Source: Kitasatospora sp. Root107 (GTDB lineage Bacteria; Actinomycetota; Actinomycetes; Streptomycetales; Streptomycetaceae). Taken from it: a DNA stretch of 36,906 bases. Of this stretch, positions 19,735-27,390 are shown one piece after another (within the stretch, counting starts at the first letter, position 1; every line of letters begins with the position of its first letter). The stretch spans positions 83,536 to 120,441 of the forward strand of contig NZ_LMCT01000014.1 in NCBI RefSeq assembly GCF_001424875.1, read 5' to 3'. The notes beneath the pieces were generated by a model that was not told the origin of the DNA, searched no databases, and saw only the letters and a program-made list of their open reading frames with translations. The position numbers were made by a program, and so were the translations under genes.

Positions 19735-22041
19735 TCAGCGGGCGTCCCCCTGTCCGGGGTCGTGGTACTGACTCCAGGGCGTCTCCGGAATAGCGGAGTG
19801 ATATCCCTGGTACTGCATGGCGGGAACCGCGCTGCGGGCTTCCTCGACCCATGAATCGGCGAGTGCGAGGCTCTGCGGCGTCGGCGCGGTAGTGGCCTGG
19901 AGCGGGGATCCCGCAGGGACGGTGAGGCTGCCGTAGCGTTCCATCCGCTGCCAGCGCAGGCGGGAGCCGGCGATGGCGGTGAAGACGGACTGGATGACCA
20001 CCAGGTACATCAGCTGCCGGTAGACGAACTGCTGGAGCGGCAGGCTCCACAGTGCCCCGGGCCGCTCCTTGTCCAGGCGGAACGCGTACAGGCCCATGGC
20101 GACCTGGAGGAGCAGGAAGGCGCTCCACAGGCCGATGATGCGCACCGGGTCGAGGAAGACCAGGCCGTAGACGGCGAACACGTCGACGACGGGCGCCAGG
20201 AGCGGCAGCAGGACCTGGAACATCAGCAGGTAGAGCAGGCCGCGGCGACCAAGCTTTCCGGCCTGGCCGCGCTGGGTGAGGGCGCCGCGGTGCTTCCACA
20301 TCGCCTGGAGGGTGCCGTAGCACCAGCGGTAGCGCTGCTTCCACAGGGCGCCGAGCGAGGCGGGTGCCTCCGTCCAGGCCTTGGCGCGCTCCTCGTAGAC
20401 GACCCGCCAACCGTCCCGGCACAGCGCCATCGTGAGGTCGGTGTCCTCGGCCAGGGTGGTGTCGCTGACTCCGCCGATCCGCAGCAGGGCTTCGCGGCGG
20501 AAGGCGCCGACGGCGCCGGGGACGGTGGGCATGCACTCGGCGAGGTCGAACAGGCGGCGGTCGAGGTTGAAGCCGACGACGTACTCGATGTGCTGCCAAC
20601 GCCCCAGCAGGCCACCGCGGTTGACCACCTTGGCGTTGCCGGACACGGCTCCGACCCGGCGGTTGGCGAACGGCTGGACGATCATGCGGACGGCGTCCGG
20701 TTCGAAGACGGTGTCGCCGTCGACCATCACCAGCAGGTTGCAGGAGGCGGCAGCGATACCGGTGTTGAGGGCTGCGGGCTTGCCGGCGTTCTGCTGGCGG
20801 ATGACCCGGACGCCCGGCAGGCGCAGGGCCTCGACCAGGTCGGCGGTGCCGTCGGTGGATCCGTCGTCGACGACGATGATCTCCACCGGGTGGTCGGAGG
20901 CCAGCAGGGAGCGGACGGCCGCTTCGATGCCGGCGCTCTCGTTGTAGGCGGGAACGATGACGGTGACCGGTTCGGTGACCGGCTTCCCCCAGGCCTTGCC
21001 GCGGCCACGCATCCGCTTGTGGCGGCGGGCGGCGACGAGCACCGCGACGGCGCGCAGCACGCTGATCGCACCCGCTGCCCACAGCAGCCAGGACAGGGCG
21101 GCCAGCACCCAGTCGCTGGTGCGCAGCGCGGTGATCAGGGCCAGGCCCTGCCAGTGGTCGGCGGCGCTCGCCCGCTGGACCGGATCGGGCAGTGCGGTGG
21201 CTTCGCTGACCGTGCCGAAGCGGAACCCGGCTGCCTTGAGCTTGGGGATGAGCTGTTCAAGGGCGGTGACGGTCTGCGAGCGGTCACCGCCGGCGTCGTG
21301 CATCAGCACGATCTGCCCGGCCTGGTCCTTCGGGGTGGAGTTGGCGACGATCTGGGCGACGCCCGGGCGACGCCAGTCCTCACTGTCCTGCGTGGTGAGA
21401 ACGGTGAGGTAGCCGTGCTCGCCCGCGCTCTGGACGGCGCTCCAGTCGGCGTCGGTGAGGGCGTCACTCGTGGAGGAGTACGGCGGGCGCAGCAGTGGGG
21501 AGGTGACACCGGTCGCGCCGGCCACGGCGAGCTGGCTCTCGCGCAGCTCCAGGGAGCGGCGCCAGCCGGGCGCGGTCCCGAGGTTGGTGTGGGTGAACGT
21601 GTGCAGGCCGATCTGGTGGCCGTCGGCGACGATTCGCCGCGCCAGCTCGGGGTGGGCGGCGACCTGGGTCCCGACGGCGAAGAAGGTGGCGTGCACGCCG
21701 TTGCGGCGCAGCACGTCCAGGATCTGCGGTGTCCAGAGCGGATCGGGGCCGTCGTCGAAGGTCAGCGCGATGGTCCGGGCCTGCGGACCAGCGGTCCGTC
21801 CCGCGGCGCCTTCGATCACCGGGCCGCCCGAGCTGATCTGCGCGGGCACCGCCTGGGCCGGGCCCTGTTCGCGCTCGGCGCCGTCCGCCGTGCTGTCGAA
21901 CATGTGCTGGGTGTAGCCCTGGAGCAGCAGTGCGGCGGACAGCGTCAGGACGAGGGTGGTGAGCAGCAGCCAGTGGGTGCGCAGCGGGACGTTGCGCACG
22001 CTGCCCCGGCGGCCTCGGGCTCTGCGGCGGTTCTTGGACAA
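19735..22041 (-). CDS. Bifunctional polysaccharide deacetylase / family 2 glycosyltransferase (MatB-like)
   Basis: A 768-residue membrane protein from TTG 22041, with AGGTAGGAAG upstream. A basic N-terminus and one membrane helix (about 23-43) precede a NodB deacetylase domain with TFDDGP (about 93) and H-T-F-T-H (about 147). A second hydrophobic segment (about 310-335) leads to a GT2 synthase domain with IVPAYNES, VDDGSTDG, VDGD (about 438), AEDTD (about 530) and Q-R-Y-R-W (about 570), then several membrane helices. All key processive-synthase motifs are intact. It should polymerise a beta-linked amino-sugar chain and N-deacetylate it outside. The architecture matches Streptomyces MatB, linked to a poly-N-acetylglucosamine-type glycan and pellet formation. 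It is the last gene of a three-gene operon. Confidence 0.9.
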   Translation of the reverse strand: MSKNRRRARGRRGSVRNVPLRTHWLLLTTLVLTLSAALLLQGYTQHMFDSTADGAEREQGPAQAVPAQISSGGPVIEGAAGRTAGPQARTIALTFDDGPDPLWTPQILDVLRRNGVHATFFAVGTQVAAHPELARRIVADGHQIGLHTFTHTNLGTAPGWRRSLELRESQLAVAGATGVTSPLLRPPYSSTSDALTDADWSAVQSAGEHGYLTVLTTQDSEDWRRPGVAQIVANSTPKDQAGQIVLMHDAGGDRSQTVTALEQLIPKLKAAGFRFGTVSEATALPDPVQRASAADHWQGLALITALRTSDWVLAALSWLLWAAGAISVLRAVAVLVAARRHKRMRGRGKAWGKPVTEPVTVIVPAYNESAGIEAAVRSLLASDHPVEIIVVDDGSTDGTADLVEALRLPGVRVIRQQNAGKPAALNTGIAAASCNLLVMVDGDTVFEPDAVRMIVQPFANRRVGAVSGNAKVVNRGGLLGRWQHIEYVVGFNLDRRLFDLAECMPTVPGAVGAFRREALLRIGGVSDTTLAEDTDLTMALCRDGWRVVYEERAKAWTEAPASLGALWKQRYRWCYGTLQAMWKHRGALTQRGQAGKLGRRGLLYLLMFQVLLPLLAPVVDVFAVYGLVFLDPVRIIGLWSAFLLLQVAMGLYAFRLDKERPGALWSLPLQQFVYRQLMYLVVIQSVFTAIAGSRLRWQRMERYGSLTVPAGSPLQATTAPTPQSLALADSWVEEARSAVPAMQYQGYHSAIPETPWSQYHDPGQGDAR

Positions 22042-22076
22042 GGGGTGTGCTTCCTACCTGCTGCGGAGGGGGCGGG

Positions 22077-22616
22077 TCACGGTTTGGTGCTGGGCTTGTT
22101 GCTCTGGCCCGGGGCGGAGCTCGGCTTGCCGTGGCCGGCGACGGGGGTCGCTGCGGCGGTCGGACCGGCCGACGTGCTCGAAGCAGACCCTGCCGTCGGG
22201 GTCGCGGGGGCTGCGGCGCCGGTCGGGTTCGGGGTGGTCCTGGCGGCGTTGGCGGGGGCGGTCCGGGTCGCGGAGGGTGTGCCGCTGGCCGTGGAGGGTT
22301 CTGGCGCGGGGTCGGGATCAGCAGCCGGGGGGCTGGGCATGGCGGCGGCCGGCTGCTGGTCGGGGAGCAGCGGGGAGTGGACGGTCGGGCCGCCGAGCAG
22401 GGTGCTCAGCAGCAGCAGTACGTAGGCGGCGGCGGGAACGACAAGTACCCAGCCGAGCCGGCGTACCCGACGCTGGCGGCGGCCGGAGGTGTCGACGAAG
22501 ACCGGACTCGGATCACCGTGGTGCTCGAGGCCCGGTGCACCGGCATCCGGCGGGCCCTGGGGCAGGCCTGGGATCGGCCTGGTGTCCTCGTGGACGGTGC
22601 CGGAGTGTCGGGTCAT
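22077..22616 (-). CDS. Single-pass membrane protein with long Pro/Ala/Thr-rich tail
   Basis: A 179-residue protein of no recognised family. The N-terminal 45 residues are hydrophilic, RRQRRVRR precedes one membrane helix (about 52-75), and the remainder is low-complexity Pro/Ala/Ser/Thr, probably wall-spanning. Its ATG overlaps the stop of the previous gene (ATGA, 4 bp), and 35 bases separate it from the glycan synthase. Position suggests an accessory of glycan synthesis or export; this is inference. Confidence 0.75.
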   Translation of the reverse strand: MTRHSGTVHEDTRPIPGLPQGPPDAGAPGLEHHGDPSPVFVDTSGRRQRRVRRLGWVLVVPAAAYVLLLLSTLLGGPTVHSPLLPDQQPAAAMPSPPAADPDPAPEPSTASGTPSATRTAPANAARTTPNPTGAAAPATPTAGSASSTSAGPTAAATPVAGHGKPSSAPGQSNKPSTKP

Positions 22617-23290
22617 CGGGACAGCCTCTGTGGTGTCGGTTCGGCGGGCGGGGTGCTGGGACGGCCGCTCGGGTGCTCGCTCGGCTCCGGCGGGTGGGTG
22701 GCGCCCGGGTTCGACTGCCGGTTGTCGGGCGTCTGCCTGCCGGGGTGCGTCGGGGTGGCGCCGCGCGAGTGCTCCGCGGGCCGGCCGGTGGGTCCGCCCG
22801 ACTGGGCAGGGTCGGACGGCAGGGCGGCTGCGGAGGGGTGCCCGGTCGCTCCCGGGGATGCCTCGGCGGGGCCGAACGCACTGTCCCCGGAAGCCGGGGA
22901 GGACACCGGAGCGGATGCCGGGGCGGGCACCGGGGTGCGGGAGACCGGGTCCGGGTCGAGAACGGACGGCAGCAGCCCGGTGCCCGCCGCGACGGCCACG
23001 CCGCCGAGCACTGCGGCCAGCCCGACGGCGGCCTTGACGCCGAGCAGCTGGGCAAGCACGGACGCGGTCATCCTTCGCTTCCGGGACGCAGGGACGGGTG
23101 CGAGGCGGGCAGCCCGAAACGCGGCCAGGACCGCCTGCTCGCCGGGCTGCCCGCCGCTCGCAGCGAGGACGGCTGCGGCGGCGAGCAGCTCGGCGAGTGC
23201 GTCATGACCGCCCGCGATCTCGCCCTCGGCGCCGCCGAGCAGCAGCTCGGCGGTGATCTGGTCGATCCGGCGGAACCTTTTGGTGCTCAT
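22613..23290 (-). CDS. Membrane protein, possible anti-sigma-like factor
   Basis: A 225-residue protein from ATG 23290. The longer open frame to 23401 is not used because it consumes the divergent promoter region. Residues 1-70 form an acidic/Ala-rich helical domain (ALAELLAAAAVLAA, EQAVLAAFRAARL) similar in style to the cytoplasmic domain of small actinobacterial anti-sigma-like proteins. KRR precedes a membrane helix (about 83-108), and the rest is a Pro/Ser-rich exported tail. No HxxxCxxC zinc motif is present. It is divergent from a sigma factor gene 125 bases away and translationally coupled to the next membrane protein. Role inferred only. Confidence 0.7.
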   Translation of the reverse strand: MSTKRFRRIDQITAELLLGGAEGEIAGGHDALAELLAAAAVLAASGGQPGEQAVLAAFRAARLAPVPASRKRRMTASVLAQLLGVKAAVGLAAVLGGVAVAAGTGLLPSVLDPDPVSRTPVPAPASAPVSSPASGDSAFGPAEASPGATGHPSAAALPSDPAQSGGPTGRPAEHSRGATPTHPGRQTPDNRQSNPGATHPPEPSEHPSGRPSTPPAEPTPQRLSR

Positions 23291-23409
23291 CTCAAGTTCT
23301 TCAGCGTCGGAGCCGCCGCCGGTGTCACGCCGGGACCGGAAATTTCTTCGGACGCCCTCTCCGGCATCTCCGGCCGGGGTGCGACATGACCGGGGGGTCA
23401 CGGCGTTAA
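23291..23409. promoter_or_regulatory. Divergent promoter region between membrane operon and sigma factor
   Basis: 119 bases should hold promoters for both directions. It contains the A/T-rich element GGAAATTTC (23338-23346), with an 8-bp palindrome GAAATTTC, rare in this GC-rich context. Exact promoters cannot be set. Confidence 0.4.
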
Positions 23410-23952
23410 GTGAGCATGGACCGCATATCGAAGACGAGCCCGGCGCCCGGTGGGCCGCTGGACTTCATGGAGTTCGCTGCGGTGAGGGGGCGTCATCTGG
23501 TCAGAACGGCCTACCTGCTGACGGGCGGTGACGCCCACCTCGCCGAGGACCTGACCCAGGAGGCTCTCGCCCGGCTGTTCTCGCGGTGGCGCAAGGTGTC
23601 CCGGCTGGAGAATCCGGCCGGGTACGCACAGACCGTTCTGGTCAACACGTTCCTGTCGTACCGACGCCGTCGCAGCAGCTCGGAGCAGGTGACCGACAGC
23701 GGGGCCTTCGCCGAGAGCGGGGTCAGTGAGCCCGATCTCTCGTTGCGGGTGACCATGCTGCAGGCGCTGGGCCGGCTGGCCCCGCAGGACCGGGCCGTGC
23801 TGGTGCTCAGGTTCTGGGAGGACCGCAGCGTGGAGGAGACCGCTGCGGCGCTCCGGGTCAGTTCGAGCGCCGTCCGTTCGCGCAGTGGCCGGGCGCTGAC
23901 CCGGCTGCGCGCCCTGCTGGGTGACGAGCTCGCCGAGCTGCTCGTCCGCTGA
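23410..23952 (+). CDS. SigE-family ECF RNA polymerase sigma factor
   Basis: About 180 residues from GTG 23410, or 178 from ATG 23416. Region 2 contains YLLTGGDAHLAEDLTQEAL and a downstream SRWRKV segment. Region 4 contains L-x-x-L-P/A-Q-D-R-A-V-L-V-L-R and a helix-turn-helix VEETAAALRVSSSAVRSR. The layout matches the actinobacterial SigE family of sigma-70 factors, which lack regions 1 and 3. It directs transcription of an envelope- or stress-related regulon. It lies 44 bases upstream of a probable membrane anti-sigma gene, with which it forms an operon, and is divergent from another small membrane-protein operon. Confidence 0.93.
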   Translation: MSMDRISKTSPAPGGPLDFMEFAAVRGRHLVRTAYLLTGGDAHLAEDLTQEALARLFSRWRKVSRLENPAGYAQTVLVNTFLSYRRRRSSSEQVTDSGAFAESGVSEPDLSLRVTMLQALGRLAPQDRAVLVLRFWEDRSVEETAAALRVSSSAVRSRSGRALTRLRALLGDELAELLVR

Positions 23953-23996
23953 TCGACAGTCCCCCCGTCCCCCTTGTCACCGAGGAAGGCTCTGCC

Positions 23997-25160
23997 ATGC
24001 CCTTTGAGGAAGACTTCACCCGCACGCTGCGGCAAGCGGCCGACCTGGCGCCCGATCCGCAGATGAGCCAACTGGCCATCGGCGCGGCCGGCCGGGGCCG
24101 GCAGCTCAGGTACCGTCGCCGGGCCCGACTGCTCGGCGGCACCGCCGCCCTGGCGGCGGTCGGACTGGCCGCCACCAGCTTCCTGCCGGGCGGCGTCACC
24201 CTGCAGCCGAGCGCGCTCCCGTCGGAGAACATCTCCGGCGCCTTCATGGAACGGACCGTCGCTTCCCTGCTGCCGCCGGGACAGGTCACCGAGCTGAAGG
24301 GCTTCGGGACCAACGACATGTCGCACGGCGGGCCGGGCGTCTCCTTCCTGTTCGACGACGGCAAGGGCACGGGCCAGGTCAGCCTGAGCACCGACCGGAT
24401 GGCCCTGCCGATCGACCAGGACACCATGGGGACCGAGTGCCTCGCCCTGGACCTGTCCGAGGGGTGCACCCGCACGGTGCTCCCGGACGGCAGCATCCTG
24501 GTGGTGATGAAGGCGCGCGAGCAGCAGCCGAAGGGTGCCAGGAAGTCGATCGTGATCGCCACCGCCCCCACCGGCCGGCAGGTCCGGCTCGACGCGTTCA
24601 ACACCGTGCACGGCAGCCTGCCCCTGCGGGACGAACCGTCGCTCACCGTCGAGCAGTCGACAGCGGTGGTGACCAGCGAGGCCTGGGCTCCGCTGTTCGA
24701 CCAGCTGACCGTCCCGGGCTCCGGCAGGCCCACCGCACCCGGCCCGGCACCCGCGAAGATCCTGACCACCATCGAGGCCCTGCTGCCCTCGGGCGCCAGG
24801 CTCGAACGCCCTGCGGTCGAGCAGCGCCCGAGTGGCAGGGCCGACTTCAAGGTCACCCTGGACGGGCACACCAGCGGGCTGGTCGTCATCGTCATGCCGA
24901 AGTGGGAGGGGCAGCGGGAGATGTTCGAGACGACCACCCCGGACGGCTTCAGCATCACGACCGGTGAGCGCGGGATGACCAAGGGCGGTAGCGGCCCGGC
25001 GGTCTTCTGGGACGTGGACGTCCTCCACCCCGACGGGACCCGGGTGCTGATCTCCGAGAGCAACATCGATGCCAACGGACCACAGCCGCTGGCAGGCGCG
25101 GAGGCCCTGACCATGGATCAGCTCCAGGCCATCGCCGCCAACCCGGCCTGGCGGAACTGA
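23997..25160 (+). CDS. Probable membrane anti-sigma factor or sensor partner of the sigma factor
   Basis: A 387-residue protein. The N-terminal 40 residues are cytoplasmic and start FEEDFTRTLRQAADLAPDP, a helix typical of proteins paired with SigE-family factors. A basic stretch RYRRRARLL precedes one membrane helix (about 42-62). The long C-terminal part is extracytoplasmic and beta-rich, without a recognised enzyme motif. It follows the sigma factor by 44 bases. No zinc-binding anti-sigma motif is present. Known partners of this sigma family sequester it at the membrane; the role here is inferred from topology and position. Confidence 0.8.
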   Translation: MPFEEDFTRTLRQAADLAPDPQMSQLAIGAAGRGRQLRYRRRARLLGGTAALAAVGLAATSFLPGGVTLQPSALPSENISGAFMERTVASLLPPGQVTELKGFGTNDMSHGGPGVSFLFDDGKGTGQVSLSTDRMALPIDQDTMGTECLALDLSEGCTRTVLPDGSILVVMKAREQQPKGARKSIVIATAPTGRQVRLDAFNTVHGSLPLRDEPSLTVEQSTAVVTSEAWAPLFDQLTVPGSGRPTAPGPAPAKILTTIEALLPSGARLERPAVEQRPSGRADFKVTLDGHTSGLVVIVMPKWEGQREMFETTTPDGFSITTGERGMTKGGSGPAVFWDVDVLHPDGTRVLISESNIDANGPQPLAGAEALTMDQLQAIAANPAWRN

Positions 25161-25173
25161 CGGGCCGACACTC

Positions 25174-25208
25174 TGCTCACGGGTGGGCCACCAGGCCGCC
25201 CGTGAGCA
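25174..25208. terminator. Hairpin terminator after the anti-sigma gene
   Basis: Ten-bp arms TGCTCACGGG (25174-25183) and CCCGTGAGCA (25199-25208), with an inner GGCC-ACCA-GGCC stem. It starts 14 bases past the stop and isolates the sigma operon from the penicillin-binding protein. Confidence 0.8.
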
Positions 25209-25264
25209 GCCACTGTGACGGTGATCACGCTCGGATTGCCCAACCCGCAGCGCATCTGAACGCG

Positions 25265-25281
25265 TGTTCCCCAAGGGAACA
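25265..25281. promoter_or_regulatory. 17-bp operator-like palindrome upstream of the penicillin-binding protein
   Basis: TGTTCCC-CAA-GGGAACA has perfect 7-bp arms and lies 34 bases before the GTG start, where a repressor or activator could control this gene. The cognate regulator is unknown. Confidence 0.55.
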
Positions 25282-25314
25282 GTGTGACGATCGACCACGA
25301 AGCGGGGGCAGACT

Positions 25315-27342
25315 GTGCGGATCCGACCGAGCGGGCCGAGGGCGGCAGCGGCATTCGGGCGGATCCGTCGGTGGGCCAGAGGCCGCGCCCGGCCGCGGCT
25401 GGTCCAGCTACGCCCGGACTACCCGCGCCGGGGCCGGCGCGGGTTACGCCGCTGGCTGCCGTCCTGGCGGCAGCTGCTCACGACGGCGCTGCTCGGCGCG
25501 GCCGCCCTCACCGGCACTGCCGCCTGGATGTACGCGCACACCGTGATCCCGAGCGACCTGAACGCCTTCGCCACCCAGCAGAACAACGTCTACTTCTGGG
25601 CCGACGGCACCGAGTTGGCCCGCACCGGTCTGGTGAACCGTCAGGAGATCCCGCTGACGGAGGTGCCCGAGCCGGTCCGGTGGGCGGTGCTGTCCGCCGA
25701 GAACGCGGACTTCTACTCGGACCCGGGCATCTCGGCGAAGGGCATCGGCCGGGCCCTGGTCCAGCTGGGCACCGGGGGCGACACCCAGGGCGGCTCCACC
25801 ATCACCCAGCAGTACGTCAAGAACATCTACCTACGGCAGGACCGGACCTTCGCGCGCAAGATCGACGAGGTCTTCCTGGCCGTCAAACTGGACCGGCAGC
25901 TGAGCAAGGACGACATCCTGGCCGGCTACCTGAACACCAGCTGGTTCGGCCGGGGCAGCTACGGGATCGAGCGCGGCGCGAGCGCCTACTACGGCAAGCA
26001 CGCCTCCGAGTTGAACGCCAGCGAGGGTGCCTTCCTGGCCGCCGCGCTGAAGGGCGCAGGCCTGTACGACCCGGCGATCAGCGCCGAGAACCACCGGCGG
26101 GCCGTCGAGCGCTGGTCCTGGACGCTCGACCGGATGGTGGAGACCGGCCACCTGTCCGCCGAGGAACGCGGCCGGTACACCGAGTTCCCCGAGCCGCAGA
26201 GCCCGCCGAAGCCGACCGGCCTGAGCGGCCAGACCGGCTACCTGGTGGAGCTGGCCAGGGCGTACGTCGAGAGCAACAGCGACCTGACGGCAGCCCAACT
26301 CGACCTGGGCGGCCACCAGATCCACACCACCTTCGAGCGGTCGAGGACGGCCGCGCTCGGCCGGGCCGTCGAACAGGAGGGCCGACGGCTGGACGCCGAG
26401 CACCGCCCGGCCGACAAGGACGTCCGGGTGGGCGCGGCCAGCGTCGCCTCCGACGGGCGGATCCTCGCCCTCTACGGCGGCCCGGACTACCTCAAGCAGG
26501 GCTTCAACAACGCCAACACCTCCAACGTGCCGGCCGGTTCGGCCTTCACCCCGTTCGTCTACGCCGCCGGACTCGACCACGGCGTGCAGCTCCGGCGGGG
26601 CGCCGCCCGCGTCCCGGTCTCCCCGACCACCTCCTACGACGGCAACGACGGCATCAGCGTGATGACGCCCGAAGGGCCGTACTGGGGGCGGAACGGCCGG
26701 ATCGTGACCGCCGTCAACGACGGCAGGCGCTCGTACGGGAAGATCGGCCTGCGCACCGCTGTCGAGCAGTCCGTCAACGGGCCGCTGACCCAGCTCGGCA
26801 TGGACGTCGGCCTGGACGTGGTGCGTCGCACCGCCCTCGATCTCGGCCTGCTGCCCGCCAGCCTCGGCGAGGCCGTGCCGGCCTTCGCCCTGGGCAACTC
26901 CAGGCCGAGCGCGATCCGGATGGCCGCCGCGTACACCGCCTTCGCCGACGACGGCCGCCGTACCGACCCGTACTCGGTGACCCGGGTCACCCGTGGCGGA
27001 GCGCCGGTGAAGCTGCGGCTGCCCGCCTCCGCACAGGCGCTGCGCCCGGAGGTGGCCCGCCAGGTCGACGAGGCGCTCGAAGGGGCGGTCAAGGGCGGCA
27101 CCGCCGGTGCGGCCCGCGCGGCCGGGCCACAGGCGGCGGCGAAGACCGGTACCACCCCGGACCGCACGGCCGGCTGGTTCGTCGGCTACTCGGGCCGGGT
27201 GTCCACGGCCGTCGCGGTGTTCCGGATGGACCCGAAGACGATGGAGCTCTCCCCACTGGAGGGCCTGGCCGGAGCGGAGCCGGCCACGCCGGACTGGTCC
27301 TACCCGGCCGAGATCTGGAAGACGTACGCGGCCTCGCGGTGA
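25315..27342 (+). CDS. Class A penicillin-binding protein with a defective SxxK motif
   Basis: A 675-residue bifunctional-type peptidoglycan enzyme. A basic cytoplasmic head and one membrane helix (about 53-74) precede a GT51 transglycosylase domain with SAENADFY (Glu129), GGSTITQQYVKN and KIDEVFLAVKL followed by the YLN and YYGK region, consistent with an active glycan polymerase. The transpeptidase domain keeps SVN (486-488) and KTGTT (610-614). The active-site tetrad that should read SxxK is Ser409-Ala-Phe-Thr412: the general-base lysine is replaced by threonine. Cross-linking activity is therefore doubtful, and the protein may act mainly as a glycosyltransferase. Start GTG 25315 has a GGGGG stretch upstream. 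It is outward-facing cell-wall machinery next to a sigma factor locus. Confidence 0.92.
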   Translation: MRIRPSGPRAAAAFGRIRRWARGRARPRLVQLRPDYPRRGRRGLRRWLPSWRQLLTTALLGAAALTGTAAWMYAHTVIPSDLNAFATQQNNVYFWADGTELARTGLVNRQEIPLTEVPEPVRWAVLSAENADFYSDPGISAKGIGRALVQLGTGGDTQGGSTITQQYVKNIYLRQDRTFARKIDEVFLAVKLDRQLSKDDILAGYLNTSWFGRGSYGIERGASAYYGKHASELNASEGAFLAAALKGAGLYDPAISAENHRRAVERWSWTLDRMVETGHLSAEERGRYTEFPEPQSPPKPTGLSGQTGYLVELARAYVESNSDLTAAQLDLGGHQIHTTFERSRTAALGRAVEQEGRRLDAEHRPADKDVRVGAASVASDGRILALYGGPDYLKQGFNNANTSNVPAGSAFTPFVYAAGLDHGVQLRRGAARVPVSPTTSYDGNDGISVMTPEGPYWGRNGRIVTAVNDGRRSYGKIGLRTAVEQSVNGPLTQLGMDVGLDVVRRTALDLGLLPASLGEAVPAFALGNSRPSAIRMAAAYTAFADDGRRTDPYSVTRVTRGGAPVKLRLPASAQALRPEVARQVDEALEGAVKGGTAGAARAAGPQAAAKTGTTPDRTAGWFVGYSGRVSTAVAVFRMDPKTMELSPLEGLAGAEPATPDWSYPAEIWKTYAASR

Positions 27343-27383
27343 ACCGGGTTGCCGTGAACCGGGTTGCCGTGAACCAGGTTGCC
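27339..27383. repeat. Three tandem 15-bp repeats spanning the PBP stop codon
   Basis: Units GTGAACCGGGTTGCC at 27339 and 27354 are identical; the third (27369) differs at one base. Each contains AACC-G-GGTT, a small palindrome. They fill most of the gap between two converging genes and may form the transcription stop. Confidence 0.9.
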
Positions 27384-27390
27384 AGGATGC

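Noticed and set aside
23291..23401. N-terminal extension of the minus-strand membrane protein to 23401
   Set aside because: It would cover nearly the whole divergent promoter region, and the extra residues have no family character.
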